Assembly: GCA_029204225.1 (NCBI GenBank)
Contig: CM055095.1
Coordinates: 31,756,936 to 31,820,935, forward strand
Direction of reading: 5' to 3'
From: Diphasiastrum complanatum
Taxonomy: Eukaryota > Streptophyta > Lycopodiopsida > Lycopodiales > Lycopodiaceae
Length of the DNA: 64,000 nucleotides
The notes under the pieces are model-generated. The model made no database searches and had not been told where the DNA came from. It saw nothing but the letters and a program-made list of their open reading frames with translations. Both the position numbers and the translations under genes were made by a program. This document shows positions 53,360 to 64,000 of the stretch, in pieces. Numbering within the stretch: the first letter of the stretch is position 1; each line of letters begins with the position of its first letter.

Positions 53360-54800
53360 AGATATGTTATCTCTCACATGAGAGATGCATTTCACAACTT
53401 GAGGATGGATGCAAATCACACCATTACACAACACCTTACAATGGTGAAAGAGATCAAAAACCATCTTAGAACAGTAGCTGAAAAAGTCACTAATTGAGAT
53501 TTGCTTTCTATTGCTCTTACCACCTCACCTTATGCTTATCAAAATAATGTGATGAGCTGGTCTATTAGAGAAAGGCCTACTTTTGAAAATAATTGCATGG
53601 ATGATGTTACAACAAGAAGTTAGAAGGAAGCCTAGCCATAGTTGGATTCAAACGTATCAAACGTCCACGTTTGAAACGAAACCCTAGTTTTGTTTTTGGT
53701 TATTTTTGGGTTTTCAACAATTTTAGTGCTAATTTAAGTGTTGGAATCTTAAATATAACATAAAACTAGTTGAATAAGCATTGTAAACAAAATGAAACAT
53801 TCAATGTACAATGACTAGTCAAGGTCATTATTTCTTTTGTAAAAAAACTTCCAAAAAAAAATTTAATTTATTTGGAATGCATAATTTACGAATTGATCAA
53901 CCATTGATCACAATAACGACATTTCATCTGTTTCATGCCTCCACCACCCTTCCCTCGCTTTTACCAGGTTCCCCAATCATCACAATATGCTCCCACATAT
54001 TAGAGTTTGGCTTAGGCATCTTGAAAATTGATAAGATTGTGAAATTAAGGTCTAAAAACTATGCAAAAATCCCAAAACCTGCAACTATTCTTCACAGGAA
54101 ATTTGGCCAAGCTAATGGGGATGTCAATAGCTAGGATGGGGCACCCTAGAGGGTACAAGACTCTCACCAAATCTTGCTGAAATCTGATCAATGGCCAAAC
54201 AGAACCAATTGATTCTTTGAAGTGGCCTCAAAACCTGTTTTTTTGTGCACACTGCTTGTAGCAGATAAACCGACCTTCGAAACTGTGATCTGATGCTTTC
54301 AATTAATCCAGCATCGTCAAAAACCCCCACTTGCAAGAAATCTTGGCAAAAGATGGAGAGGAGAAAGCACTTCGATCAAGCACGTGAAAGAGAGGAGGCC
54401 GCATTTTATTCCACGATAGTCTACCAGTCAGTTAGACTCTAGAGGCAAGCTGAGGTAGGTCGTTATTTAGGTAAACAGGCCCAAAAAAAAAACTTTAATA
54501 GGGTCATGCACACCTTTTGGGGCCTTAGGGCTCAATAAAAAAAAGTTAAAAATGCCCACATTTGAAACGCGTTTCAAACGTGGGCATTTCAAACGTGGGC
54601 GTTTCAAACGTGTTTGAATGCAACTATGAGCCTAGCAGCAAAAGCAGACTTTGTTTAATGTGCCTTTGCTAAAAAGAGGATGCAATTTCAAAAGGGTGAA
54701 ACAAAATGTAGGTACCCAAGAAATCAAACCAAAAAGAATGCATCTAGGCAAGAAGTGTAACAAAGACTCTTGAACTGGTAGATTGTTGAAAATCCAAGCT
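53360..54800 (+). pseudogene. copia gag pseudogene split by a hAT-like insertion
   Basis: The left part (53360-53636) reads LSHMRDAFHNLRMDANHTIT, QHLTMVKEIKNHLRTVAEKV, SIALTTSPYAYQNNVMSWSI, then LQQEVRRKPS: UBN2-type gag. The right part (from 54637) continues with LAAKADFV and KKRMQFQKGETKCRYPRNQT, the basic region near the zinc knuckle. Between them sits the 992-bp transposon at 53637-54628. The interruption of one gag by a TSD-flanked element shows the order of insertion. Confidence 0.75.
53637..54628. mobile_element. Second non-autonomous hAT-like DNA transposon (992 bp)
   Basis: Terminal inverted repeats: CATAGTTGGATTCAAAC at 53637 and, in inverted orientation, CATAGTTGCATTCAAAC ending at 54628 (one mismatch). 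A perfect 8-bp TSD AGCCTAGC lies at 53629-53636 and 54629-54636. Subterminal palindromes are built on TTTGAAACGCGTTTCAAA, including a 32-bp near-perfect palindrome at 54554-54585. No transposase is seen; a 107-codon frame (53811-54134) has no family features. The terminal CATAG and the AAACGCGTTT core are shared with the element at 46863-47580. Confidence 0.85.
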
Positions 54801-54959
54801 CCTCAAGCCCAAGGAGAAAAGGTACTTGCCAGTAAGCACTATGAGTTTGAGATTAGAAAGAAGTAGTTTGTACAAAAGGTGTAACTTCAAGAGAGTCAAA
54901 TCACTTTGTACAGAATGTTAAGCATCACTTTGAGTCACATATTGCTACTTTTAGCTAAT

Positions 54960-55250
54960 TCGTTATTCTAGGATGGATGATACATTGATACAGGTGCTAG
55001 GTGCTTCTTAGGATGACCTCCCTGCCATAGGAGTTTGTTTACAGATTTTCAGTAAACAAATGATGATCAAAAAGTATGTCTAAGTGATGATAGCAATCAC
55101 AATGCTGAAGGTCAAGGTAATGCTCCTATAAGAGTGCCAACAAGTGAAGTCAAACAAATAAAAAATGTTCTCTGTCCATTCGTGTATTGCTAATCAACGT
55201 TTTAAAGTTGAGGTTGATCATAGGAAGTGTCTGAAATATGTGGATAGTTA
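54960..55250 (+). pseudogene. copia protease remnant
   Basis: The strand reads YIDTGARCF (retropepsin D-T-G-A intact), then TNDDQKVCLSDDSNHNAEGQ, GNAPIRVPTSEVKQIKNVL, the copia flap and V-x-x-I-x-N-V-L block. It lies downstream of the split gag in the same orientation, so both belong to one element. No integrase follows. Confidence 0.7.
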
Positions 55251-55990
55251 CTACAGGATTGTGCCAAAACTTAAAAGGAATACAGGAAGGCATGCTTTTC
55301 ACATTATATGCTTCAATAACTAATAAGCAAGTTCTTACAGATATGGAGTACAAGGAGATCGTATCTAAAGAAGATAATTGTTGGAGATATGATCTTCACA
55401 TCCTCTAACACACTTCACAACACTATCAATTGAGTGCCACATAAATAGACAATGTCCTGTTATTATTCAAAACTAGCAAAATCTTCATTGACTGCAATGT
55501 ACGCCCCATGTTGACTAATTCAGTGTGCATCTATCTGGTCAAGTCCCGGAACGGGCAACTATGTTGCAGATTGCAATGTACTTTGTATAGTATATGAAAA
55601 ATAGGCTTAAGTGTCTTGTGTCTTGTAGATTATGAAGTTCAGTCCCAAAGTGCAGAAGGACTTGACACATGTGGACCACATGAAAGAAGACACCATCAAA
55701 TCTTTATCTCTCACTTGGTTCATCTCCCTCTTCCCTCTCGCTTGTAATTTGCTCTTTATGCAATAATAGAGTTTAGGTTTTTCTCTCTTCATTAGCCTGC
55801 TTATCTTTCAAATGTGATGATTGATTGTTGACATGATGATAGTAGAAGGATCTACACCCTGAAATTTATGATGGTATATTCTCTTTTAAGTTCCACTAAT
55901 ATGTAAACTTATCACATTTCTCCTTGCTAAGTCCTTTTGTGAGTATATCTACTGATCATTTGTAGAGCAGAATATGAGTTCCACTTTGCT
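55251..55990. other. Unassigned DNA
   Basis: No coding sequence or repeat structure is recognised between the protease remnant and the minus-strand RT. Confidence 0.35.
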
Positions 55991-57060
55991 TCTTTGCACC
56001 TCCTCTCAAATATAGTGATAGTGAACCATATAGAATCATATATAGCGCTAGTGAGAAATAACTGCTCTGTATTCAGCTTCAGCAGATGAAAGAGCTACAA
56101 TGGATTGCTTTTTGGTTGCCATAACATGGAATAGATCTTCAATTCACGACATCACTTGCCCACAATAGCCTTGGATTTTGATATCATAATGTGCTTCATA
56201 TTCAAGACCGTGATTATAACTGCCTTTAAAATATCGAAGTATTCTCTTTGCACCTCGCCAATGTCATTCTCTTAAATCATTCATGAATTCACTTACCCTG
56301 CCAACAGCAAATCTATCCATAGTAACATAGATGAGGTGCCATACAAGCATCAAAACTAGTCTCATTCTCTTTTTCTAGCATCTAAAGACCTTTTTTTAAA
56401 GATTCAGCATAAGTATTTGTTGGTCCACATCAACCACATTTTTTTGAGGTAGTTCATTGATGTACTTGCTTTGGTTAAGCTAAGTACTACACTCGTGTCT
56501 CCATACTTCAAAGTCTAAGCAATAATGGAGGTGCCCCACATCATTCATTATGAGCTCTTTTGACAGGCTTCCCGTTAGCATCTAATCATTCACATATAAT
56601 GCAAGTATAAGAGATTCGTTTTCTTGAAGAAAGATATATAAATCGGATCAGCTTGGCTTTTTATAAAGTGTTCTTTAAGTATTTATCGATTCTTGATTGC
56701 CATGCACCAGTAGCTTGATTCAAACCATAACCATACAAAGTTGTCTTCAATTTGCATACAAAAGATTCTTAAAGTTTGACTACAACCTAGTGGTTGAGTG
56801 ACATACACCTCCGTTCCAGCAATCCACTTGACAATGTTGATTTGACATTCATTCATGGTATTTCCCAACCATAATGTCAAGCAAGCGCCAAAATAGCTTT
56901 GATAGTGTGCAAATTAGATAACGGAGTAATGTTTCTTCATAGTCAATTCCTTCTTTATAAACATACCCTTTGGCAATCAACCTTGCTTTGTATTTTTCAG
57001 CACCTCCGTCGACATTGTACTTAACTTTGTATATCATCCTGTTGAGGCTTCTTCACAAGC
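55991..57060 (-). pseudogene. copia RT-RNase H pseudogene
   Basis: The minus strand reads IYKVKYNVDGGAEKYKARLI, AKGYVYKEGIDYEET (57037-56900), EVYVTQPLGC (56780), and the RNase H motif ATKKQSIVALSSAEAEYRAV near 56050-56110. Stops and frameshifts are frequent. Integrase and gag are missing on this strand; instead a plus-strand protease-integrase begins at 57330. Confidence 0.8.
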
Positions 57061-57329
57061 ATGCAGTTCAAACAGCTTTGAAAAGTGGCCGTATATGCAA
57101 AATTCAAATTAGTTTGTGGGAATCTTTCTCTCACTTGAAGTTCTTTGAACACTCTTTGCATGAGGTCAGGAAACAAGACCTAAAGATGATGAGGGTGGAC
57201 AGCCCAATGTAAAGTCGGGATTCAATAAGAGGACAAAAAAGGCATTGTGCCTTATTTATGTTAGTAATTTTGTCATTTGAGATGGAGAGGAAGGGTTCAT
57301 TTTTATGGCAAACAAAACAAACTCAAGTG

Positions 57330-58270
57330 AGTGAATGGTATGCAAATTTGGGTGCATTTTCTCACATGACATCAAATAGACAATGATTCTTCTTGTTTGT
57401 GAATGGGTATATTAAAAGCAAAGTGATTTTTGGTATGATAACACTCAAGGAATTGTAGGATATGGTGATATCCCAATTCACCTTGCTGAAGGAGAGAAGG
57501 GACAGATTTATATGGCACTCTACGTTTAAAAACTTGCGAGAATTTTCTTATTGTTGGGTTGCAATATTGATCAAGATAAAAAATTTGACTATCACAAAGA
57601 CAAGTGTTTGGTGAAGGACACCAAGCACAATCTCAAAGTGGTAGCAAAAGGAATCTGAAGTGATGGAAAACTCTACTAGTTGTGAGCTATGATGAATCAT
57701 CAAGTGTTTGTGGTGCAAAAGATTGATCGAAGTCATCTTTGGGATGAGACACATGTTCATCTCAACTACTCAAGCCTCAAGTTCCTCTATTACAAGGACA
57801 GTGTGAGTGGTTTTGACTAAAATTGTTGAAATTGCATAAGTTTATGAAACCTTTGTGATGGGGAAACATCAAATAACTACGGTTTCTTCAAGTGAACTGG
57901 AGCATATGGCGTCCATTATCTTGGAGCTGATCCACAGTGATAAATGCGGACCAACACAAACATCTTTAGGAGTTTTGGTCTATTATATCACTTCTAATGA
58001 TAATTCTTTGAGAAAAACTTGGGGGTTTTTTTTTTTAAATACAAATCTCAAGCATTTGATAGTTTTGTGGAGTCTAAGAATCTCGCTAAAAACCAAATGG
58101 ATAAAAAAATCAAATTGCTAAGAAGTGACAGAGGAGGAGAGTATAAGTCTAGACTCTAATCAATCATCAATTTGATCCATTTTGCAAATTGTGTGAAATC
58201 ATGAGACGACTAAATACTTCCTACACTCCCCAACAAAATGGCGTACTGGAAAGAATGCATATATTGAATT
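57330..58270 (+). pseudogene. copia protease-integrase pseudogene
   Basis: The strand reads YANLGAFSHMTSNRQ (a protease start with D-S-G-A degenerate), GIVGYGDIPIHLAEG, then the integrase LWDETHVHLNYSSLKFLYYK, MMGKHQITTVSSSELEHMAS, ILELIHSDKCGPTQTSLG, LRSDRGGEYKS and YTPQQNGVLERMH (58270). The DDE triad is intact here, including the glutamate, but the frame has several stops. RT does not follow. Confidence 0.85.
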
Positions 58271-59399
58271 TTAGTTTCAAGTATCTGTAATACTCCTAGC
58301 AACAATAATACCACAACAACATGATGAGCCTGTGGTACTTTCCAAGAGGCAAAACCCATGATGAAAACTAACACGAAAAGGAGGGATGCATGAGGAGACA
58401 TCAAATTTGAAATAACACCCTCCTTTAATAAAGCACCTCAAAGACATGAGGATTTGAGAACAATCTATGGTTCAGAATACATCATCCCAATATCTTCCTT
58501 AAGTAAGAAACGATTTTGTTTACACCAAAATTATTATAGGTCTAAAACTCCTTGTAAAATCTCAACAAGCATACATAAAAATAAACCTCTAGGAAGAAGA
58601 AACATACAAATTTCTCATAGTGGTTTTTCTCATAGGCTGTACAAATATCTGATGTGCACTTTGTAACATTCTCATACTTCCAATAAATATCTGCAAGACA
58701 TCACCATTACATAGTCATTGTGAGTGACACAATTATAATTGTAAGGTAAAAATGAATGTACACTTAACCCACAAAATGGTCAAAGTGCAATTTCAAGAGA
58801 CAAAAGCTATATGGGGAAAATCCTTCATCCAAGTAATCAACACTTGAACTACCACAAGATATGCATTTGCTTTATCTACTTTGTAGAAAACCATCATAAA
58901 GGAAGAGAGCACAAAGCACGCTATGCTACTTCAAAGGCAAGGACCTACATACAATTGTGCATAACTTAATAAGAATAAAACTTCCACCGCATGTGTCTCC
59001 TAAACTAGATGTGTAACGTTACACGTACATACTTATTGACTACTTGCACAATCTAGGATAGGTTTATAATTTCCAAACATTGACAATAAGTAGTTATTGA
59101 AACTAGTGACAAGAAAGAAATGGTATCATCTCAGGCGACGGGTCAAATCAACATCATCACAAGTCAAGTGCCTATAGAATCACAGTAACATGACTTATCC
59201 AATAGCCCTCCCTCACCTTGAGCCACGATCATGAGAGCATATTGCAAATGGTTACTAAGCATCTTGGGCAAGGCCCTGCTCTCTCAAGCTCAAGGTCTTC
59301 CACGATCAAACATATCAATGCCATTACTTCCTCATCTTTTGATATTTGTGCAAACTTTCCTTAAATGGCTACCATAGCCATCAGGTCTGGTCCTACCTT
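58271..59399. other. Unassigned DNA
   Basis: Nothing is recognised. A 70-codon plus-strand frame at 58454-58666 lacks family features. Confidence 0.35.
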
Positions 59400-59960
59400 A
59401 CCATGAATATAAATCAACTTTGGCCTTTTGTGATTCCCCCTATCTATTTGAGCATTCACGAGCATAATGACCATTTCCTCTATGATGGTAGCAAATTGCC
59501 TCTCATTTCTTGTGTCACCTCATAAATCATGAAGAAGTCCACACGTCGTGTCTTGATTGACTCACACGTTGAACTTCCTCTCTGCATCGAGGTGATGTGC
59601 CTCGCCGTTGCCTCTCTCACTTGTCATGAGAGCATGTTGGGTCATATGAGAAGTTATGAACAGCCCATTAGCGTACAACATAACTTCGAAACAATTACCT
59701 AACCTCAGTAAAGGTCTCTAGATTTACCTTTTAAGGAAGATGTGCTACAATAAAATTTAAGTGTCACCTTCTATGATAAATTGATTTCCCAAATCATTCA
59801 AAAATTTCATGGGTGTGTAACTTTTTATTCATAACTTGTATGGCTCACTAGGCCAATAAATTTTTCGGAAGGGGACTTTTACACCATGGAATGGATTTTC
59901 AATTTAGTTCAAAAAAGTTGAGAGAATCCTTCACAAGCCTTGGAATATCCTTTTTTAAAT
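59400..59960 (-). pseudogene. Ty3/gypsy gag zinc-knuckle remnant
   Basis: The minus strand reads AICYHHRGNGHYARECSNR near 59440-59500, a CCHC zinc knuckle (C-Y-H-x-R-G-N-G-H-Y-A-R-E-C; second Cys mutated). Upstream frames give weak gag-like text with many stops. The element direction and extent are uncertain. Confidence 0.5.
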
Positions 59961-60261
59961 TGAAGTAGAATTTGAACCAACTCAATGTGAAATTGTTTAA
60001 CTTAATCCAAACAAAACGAACTTAAACTTGAACTAAAATACTAAAAGACTTGAAGTCAAATGGGCTCTACTTTGAATTGTTTTATGTATTTCCACCGATG
60101 AATTGAAACTATTTCCAACACTCTTCGTTGTGGTCCTAAGATCATAGCTTCACACAATGAATAGCTTAAGCCTGAAGAGTGACACATTATTGCTCTGATT
60201 GAATACGAAACAAACAAATAAAAGCTAAAACAAGACTACTATTAAAAATAAAAATGTACAA

Positions 60262-60275
60262 GCACAATCCATACA
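60262..60275 (-). other. Polypurine tract-like motif
   Basis: On the minus strand AAAGTGGGGGATAATG resembles the polypurine tract and LTR start of plant gypsy elements. It would fit the adjacent gypsy remnant. The LTR itself is not delimited. Confidence 0.35.
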
Positions 60276-60692
60276 TTATCCCCCACTTTAAAATCTGGCT
60301 ACATAGACCTGAACTCGGAAGGAATAAGAAGGTTGTGAGTTTACTGGAATTGTACTGCTATTCACGAAACTCACGAGATCTTTTAACTTCCTGATAGTTT
60401 CAAGATACTTTTGGTAAAACCACAACGATCAACCATGCCTATAATAATGAAGCTAAATCAGCAGCAAGAACATCATAGAATGTAAATAACAATAATTCAT
60501 GAGCAGTGACAAATACCGAACACGCAATGCAGTAATATCCTGAATATACTGTAGCCCAAATTTCAAGGCTGCACCATCGTGCTTTAAAAATGCGTGCATT
60601 ATGTTAAATAAGACCTCTTACTGACTACATTGAAGATCAAAAACCCGCCATCATCATGAACTTCTAGAAAGCCGATGCATATACAACCTTAC

Positions 60693-60864
60693 CTAAAAGA
60701 GTGAAGATCGCAAAAGGTATAAGTGCCAAGAGCGGCTGCAAAAGCGAGCTGACCAGACGAACGACTTGAAATTTGATGGGCCTAGGCAGAGGCAAGGTGA
60801 GCACCAGCACCAGCAGCGCCTCGAAGGCTGTCACGGCGCCCAGAATCACCCATTGAAGCGCCAT
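60693..60864 (-). CDS. BAP31-like ER membrane protein, first exon
   Basis: The frame starts at ATG (60864-60862) and reads MALQWVILGAVTAFEALLVL, VLTLPLPRPIKFQVVRLVSS, LLQPLLALIPFAIFTLLG, ending at a good splice donor (TTTTAG|GTAAGG, 60693/60692). This N-terminus (M-A-L-Q-W, first TM helix, T-L-P-x-P, L-V-S-x-x-L-Q-P, second TM helix) matches plant B-cell-receptor-associated protein 31-like proteins, which sit in the ER membrane and act in export and quality control of membrane proteins. Later exons (expected to start D-I-Y-W-K) are not found down to 60.0 kb, where gypsy sequence begins. The gene either has a long intron or is broken. Confidence 0.8.
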
Positions 60865-61006
60865 CACACGACAGGCGAGAACGAGAGCGAGAACGAGAGA
60901 GAGAAAAGGAGAGACTGAAATCGAGCTCCCTTTAGTGCTGCTGCTACAAGGTCACCTTATTGCTACCTCTTTATGCCTTGCTTACGTGTGAAGTTTTCTT
61001 TTTATA
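60865..61006 (-). promoter_or_regulatory. Promoter and 5' UTR of the BAP31-like gene
   Basis: On the minus strand a TATA box (TTATAAAAAG) lies at about 60997-61006, roughly 135 bp before the ATG, placing transcription start near 60970. An ACGT-core motif (CACACGTAAG) lies just inside at 60981-60990. The leader near the ATG is CT-rich (TCTCTCTCTCGTTCTCGCTC), the pyrimidine-patch composition common in plant housekeeping promoters. Confidence 0.5.
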
Positions 61007-61633
61007 ACTCTACCCCCAGAAAAAGATGAGCGTTTCTTCGTGTTTTTTTATCCTTGATTGAGGGTGCAAGGAGGGCTCCACCTTTGTCTAAAGTGTTGAT
61101 TAATCCTCCCTCAAATTGGAGATATTACAATGATTGAGGGAATAAAGAGGGCTTCACTTTTGTCCAAAGAGTTGATAATCAAGTGCACTTTTGGTAACGA
61201 GAGTAAGCTCTTCTTAGAAAACAAGACCTATATAAGTTAGCTTTCTATGGGGAGAAGCTTGTAGTGGAGGCCTACAAGCCGGCCTCTGTAACTGGAAGGC
61301 CTACGCAAGAAGATGCTCACCTTATCGAAGTGTCATGACTCAGTAGATTACAAATGGGAGGACATTTTTGGCCTTGCCTTGCAAAGGTAGACTATGTCCA
61401 AGTAGATCAAGGATGCTTGTGAAAAAGCAACAACAAAGGAGACCTTTGAAATTTGTAGACTTAGGGTGTTTTCACACACAATCGTACCCCATGTCTATTT
61501 GTCAAAAAACTCATTTGCTGGAGAGAAAACATAGGAAGGCCCTTACCCCATTTCACATAGAAAACTGAGGCCCACGGTGTGGCAGGTGACATGGCTTAAA
61601 AAATGTTGACAAGGGGTTTAGCTTGCAACCAAT
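61007..61633. repeat. Retroelement internal DNA with a short direct repeat
   Basis: Two similar ~55-bp segments (GATTGAGGGTGCAAGGAGGG near 61056 and GATTGAGGGAATAAAGAGGG near 61133) share AGGGCTCCACCTTTGTC or its variant. No gag is recognised next to the primer site at 61634, so the element is non-coding or decayed. Confidence 0.45.
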
Positions 61634-61643
61634 TTTGATACCA
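61634..61643 (-). other. Primer-binding site of minus-strand LTR element
   Basis: The minus strand reads TGGTATCAAA directly after the LTR end TTTTCACA. Confidence 0.65.
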
Positions 61644-62250
61644 TGTGAAAAATAAAATCCAAAATATCATAAATGAATCACTTGGTCTTTAGCTAAATTT
61701 GGGTGCACATCTAGATTCATCAACAATGTAGAATTTATGCCTTTAACATGCTAGAACATGGAATTACATGCATAACTCATCCAAATAACTAAGATCCAAT
61801 CAAGTACTGTTCTGATCCATACTATAGTAACCGTACAACGGCATGCCACAGGTGTAGATTCATTCTACACAAAAAAAATTAGCATTCTACACATTAGAAT
61901 AGAAGATATCAAGAGAAATATGATAGAGATGGACATAGAATCAAAGAAGGAAAGTTCTCCATACAAAATGGGAACATCAAGATTTGTTCTCCATGTAGGT
62001 AAGACTATTTATAGCAAAAATAGTGTCACTTGGCCACTTGCCAAATATTGCCCTAAAATGGTAGTTTCTAGGTATCCACCAAAAAACCTAGTTTTACTTG
62101 ACTAGATGCAATGTATCTAAATCAACCAATTAAAGTAGGTCCAACTTGCCTACTTGCTAAAACATAAAGAAATCTATCTCTAAGTTGAAATGTCATTTTG
62201 GCCTCAAAATTGCCAAATAAAATCAACCTAACTAGTTGACATTTTTAACA
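61644..62250 (-). repeat. LTR (607 bp), minus orientation
   Basis: In element orientation it runs from TGTTAAAAATGTCAACTAG (62250) to ATTTTTCACA (61644), with TG...CA ends and an adjacent primer-binding site. Only one LTR is in the window. Confidence 0.65.
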
Positions 62251-63653
62251 ATGTGCCCATGCAAGGCTAAAACTCCCCAAAAGCACTTTTCATTACTATT
62301 GATATGCTACACATGCATTAACAGTCCTAAACCATCTACTAGCTCCATTTAATGTGTTTGGGCCCTCACAAGGTTATTAATTACATTATTGGACTCGTCC
62401 GGAATAACATGGCATAACCAATAATCTCGTGTATCCAAGTCTAGGATTATGTTGAATCCTGTATGCATTGCGTGGACGTAACAATCATACTTGTATCAGT
62501 GATTGAGAGTTCGACCAATGTGTTGCACATGTGTACATGCTAGGTGTTTACATATTGTGTCGCACATATGCCTTGTCGCAATTGCCTATAGGTGATTATG
62601 ATTCAATCGACCATGTTTGGTAGTATGAATGACCATTCGATACATTATTACCCTATGGTTGAGAGACTAGTTGACCCAACCACGTCCATGTTGGCATGAG
62701 GAGGGATGGAGAAGAGTTCTCATCTGTTGCATTTCATTGTAGAACTATGTTGCAAGCCTTCAAGGGTGGTGGTTAACCCATTCATGGGTTGTGGAGGAAC
62801 ATTGTATTCCTGTGATTTTTGTTTGCATTTTTTTCTACTAATTTTTTTTCTTTTTGATAGATTTATTACTCGCTATGTTTTCTAAAGTTTCTATCAGTTA
62901 ATTTTTTGCCACTTTTTCAAAGATCAGAGCATATTTTGATGCACCATTAGACGGATCGTCAAGTAAAGATCTTATTACTCACCTAATAAGATTACTCGCC
63001 ATTTTGATTTTCTCTATTTTCCCACCACCAAATTACTCAACGTATCTACAGAGCGTCCAGAGGCTTTAGATATATGATCTGGGAGCTTGGCGAGTAAAAC
63101 TGAATTCCTCGCCATTTTTAATTTCTCGCTGATTTGAATTTTTTCACTTTCCCACCCATTTGATTATTCACCATCCATACATAGCACAGTACAACACTTG
63201 ATTTACCATCAGGCAAATCGATGAGTAATTACCTAATTTTGCCTAATTTTTCGTCGCATTTCTTGCCAACTGCTCATCTTTACTCGCGTTTCTTACAAAG
63301 ACTTATGATCTTCACTCACAGTCTATAGGCAGCTCGACGAATAATTAGAATTAATGGTCCTTGTCTATAACTCGCCATCAGAGAAATTGCAAAAAAAATT
63401 TCGATAGATCTGAGTTGACTGACCATCAAAATCCATCTACATTTTTCAATTTTCTCTGATCACTTTTAATTTTTGCGACTACTTCATTTTTCATTCCATC
63501 TAATTTTTGTTTGATTCCAATCTGATCTTGATCTGATATCAATCAAACCCACCATTCTCTGACCCTATATGTTTTCAAAAAAAATTTACAAAAACATCTA
63601 AAAAATAAAAAATGAACAACACTTAAAATAGCCACACATTCCATTTTCGATGT
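62251..63653. other. Probable gypsy leader or LTR region
   Basis: No coding sequence. ACTCGCCAT/CTCGCCATTTT motifs recur several times between 62870 and 63370 (for example 62993, 63107, 63370), a low-order repetition typical of element leaders. LTR ends were not delimited. Confidence 0.4.
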
Positions 63654-64000
63654 ATGCATCTCAGATCTAGTAGGAGATTATCAACTCTGGATCTCCCAGA
63701 TCTAGAAGAATTTGTTAACATACCTATCGAAATACCCAACGAAAATGTTAACGTAGATCCACCTGTGATGGATAGTCCTAGGTTATTTGTACCTCATGTT
63801 GCTAGGAACTTTCCCAAGATTGACCTCCCAAGGTTTGATGGAAAGAGAGATCCATGACGATGTTACAGATCTACACCCAAGTGTGTAGAGCCTATGGAGA
63901 TGACAACCCATAAGAATTGTTGAGATATTTCAACTTGTGCTTAACCGATTCTGCGAAAGATTGGTATTCAATCTGGAGCAGAATGAATGCAATGACTGAA
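63654..64000 (+). pseudogene. Ty3/gypsy gag start, runs off the window
   Basis: The first frame (63654-63857) ends with VARNFPKIDLPRFDGKRDP, the opening of a retrotrans-gag domain. After a one-base frameshift the strand continues MTMLQIYTQVCRAYGDDNP, a stop, ELLRYFNLCLTDSAKDWYS, IWSRMNAMTE, the conserved gypsy gag block (L-x-x-Y-F-x-L-x-L-T-x-S-A-x-x-W-Y). The remainder lies outside the window. At least one frameshift and one stop indicate a decayed copy. Confidence 0.8.

Overview
The window reads as nuclear DNA of a land plant. It is intron-bearing, AT-rich and dominated by decayed transposable elements. A DYW-class PPR protein with near-identical internal repeats, a Penelope-type reverse transcriptase with a YMDD motif, a Helitron and many Ty1/copia and Ty3/gypsy fragments fit a large non-flowering plant genome, most likely a fern. 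The species assignment is inference. Only three host genes can be supported: an OSB-like organellar PDF-motif protein (15268-16218, +, three exons), a PPR-DYW RNA-editing factor (19512-21353, -), and the first exon of a BAP31-like ER membrane protein with its TATA region (60693-61006, -).

Layout. 0.7-3.6 kb: minus-strand copia remnant. 4.1-5.0 kb: LTR end with primer-binding site, then a long CT microsatellite. 5.5-8.4 kb: a regularly spaced array of small hairpins inside a head-to-tail duplication whose 3' parts match the Penelope-like element at 25-28 kb. 8.4-13.8 kb: copia element whose gag-protease-integrase half is inverted relative to its RT-RNase H half, inserted into the second duplicate. 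13.8-16.2 kb: GC-richer DNA and the OSB-like gene. 16.3-17.7 kb: gypsy gag-protease. 19.5-21.4 kb: PPR gene. 25-28 kb: Penelope-like element. 28-34 kb: two copia copies head to head.

35.3-39.7 kb: a Z-DNA-prone tract, a ~350-bp satellite, a truncated Helitron and a 429-bp tandem duplication. 40-40.7 kb: LINE ORF1. 41-49.5 kb: mostly unassigned, but with a complete hAT-like non-autonomous transposon (46863-47580; 11-bp TIRs, 8-bp TSD). 49.5-58.3 kb: several decayed copia copies, one of them split by a second hAT-like element (53637-54628) with a perfect 8-bp TSD. 59.4-60.3 kb: gypsy remnant. 60.7-61.0 kb: BAP31-like exon. 61.6-62.3 kb: an LTR. 63.7-64.0 kb: the start of a gypsy gag running off the window.

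The host genes do not form a functional cluster. The most informative material is how the repeats are nested and rearranged: two newly delimited hAT-like elements with shared palindromic ends, the hairpin array tied to Penelope tails, and the internally inverted copia element.
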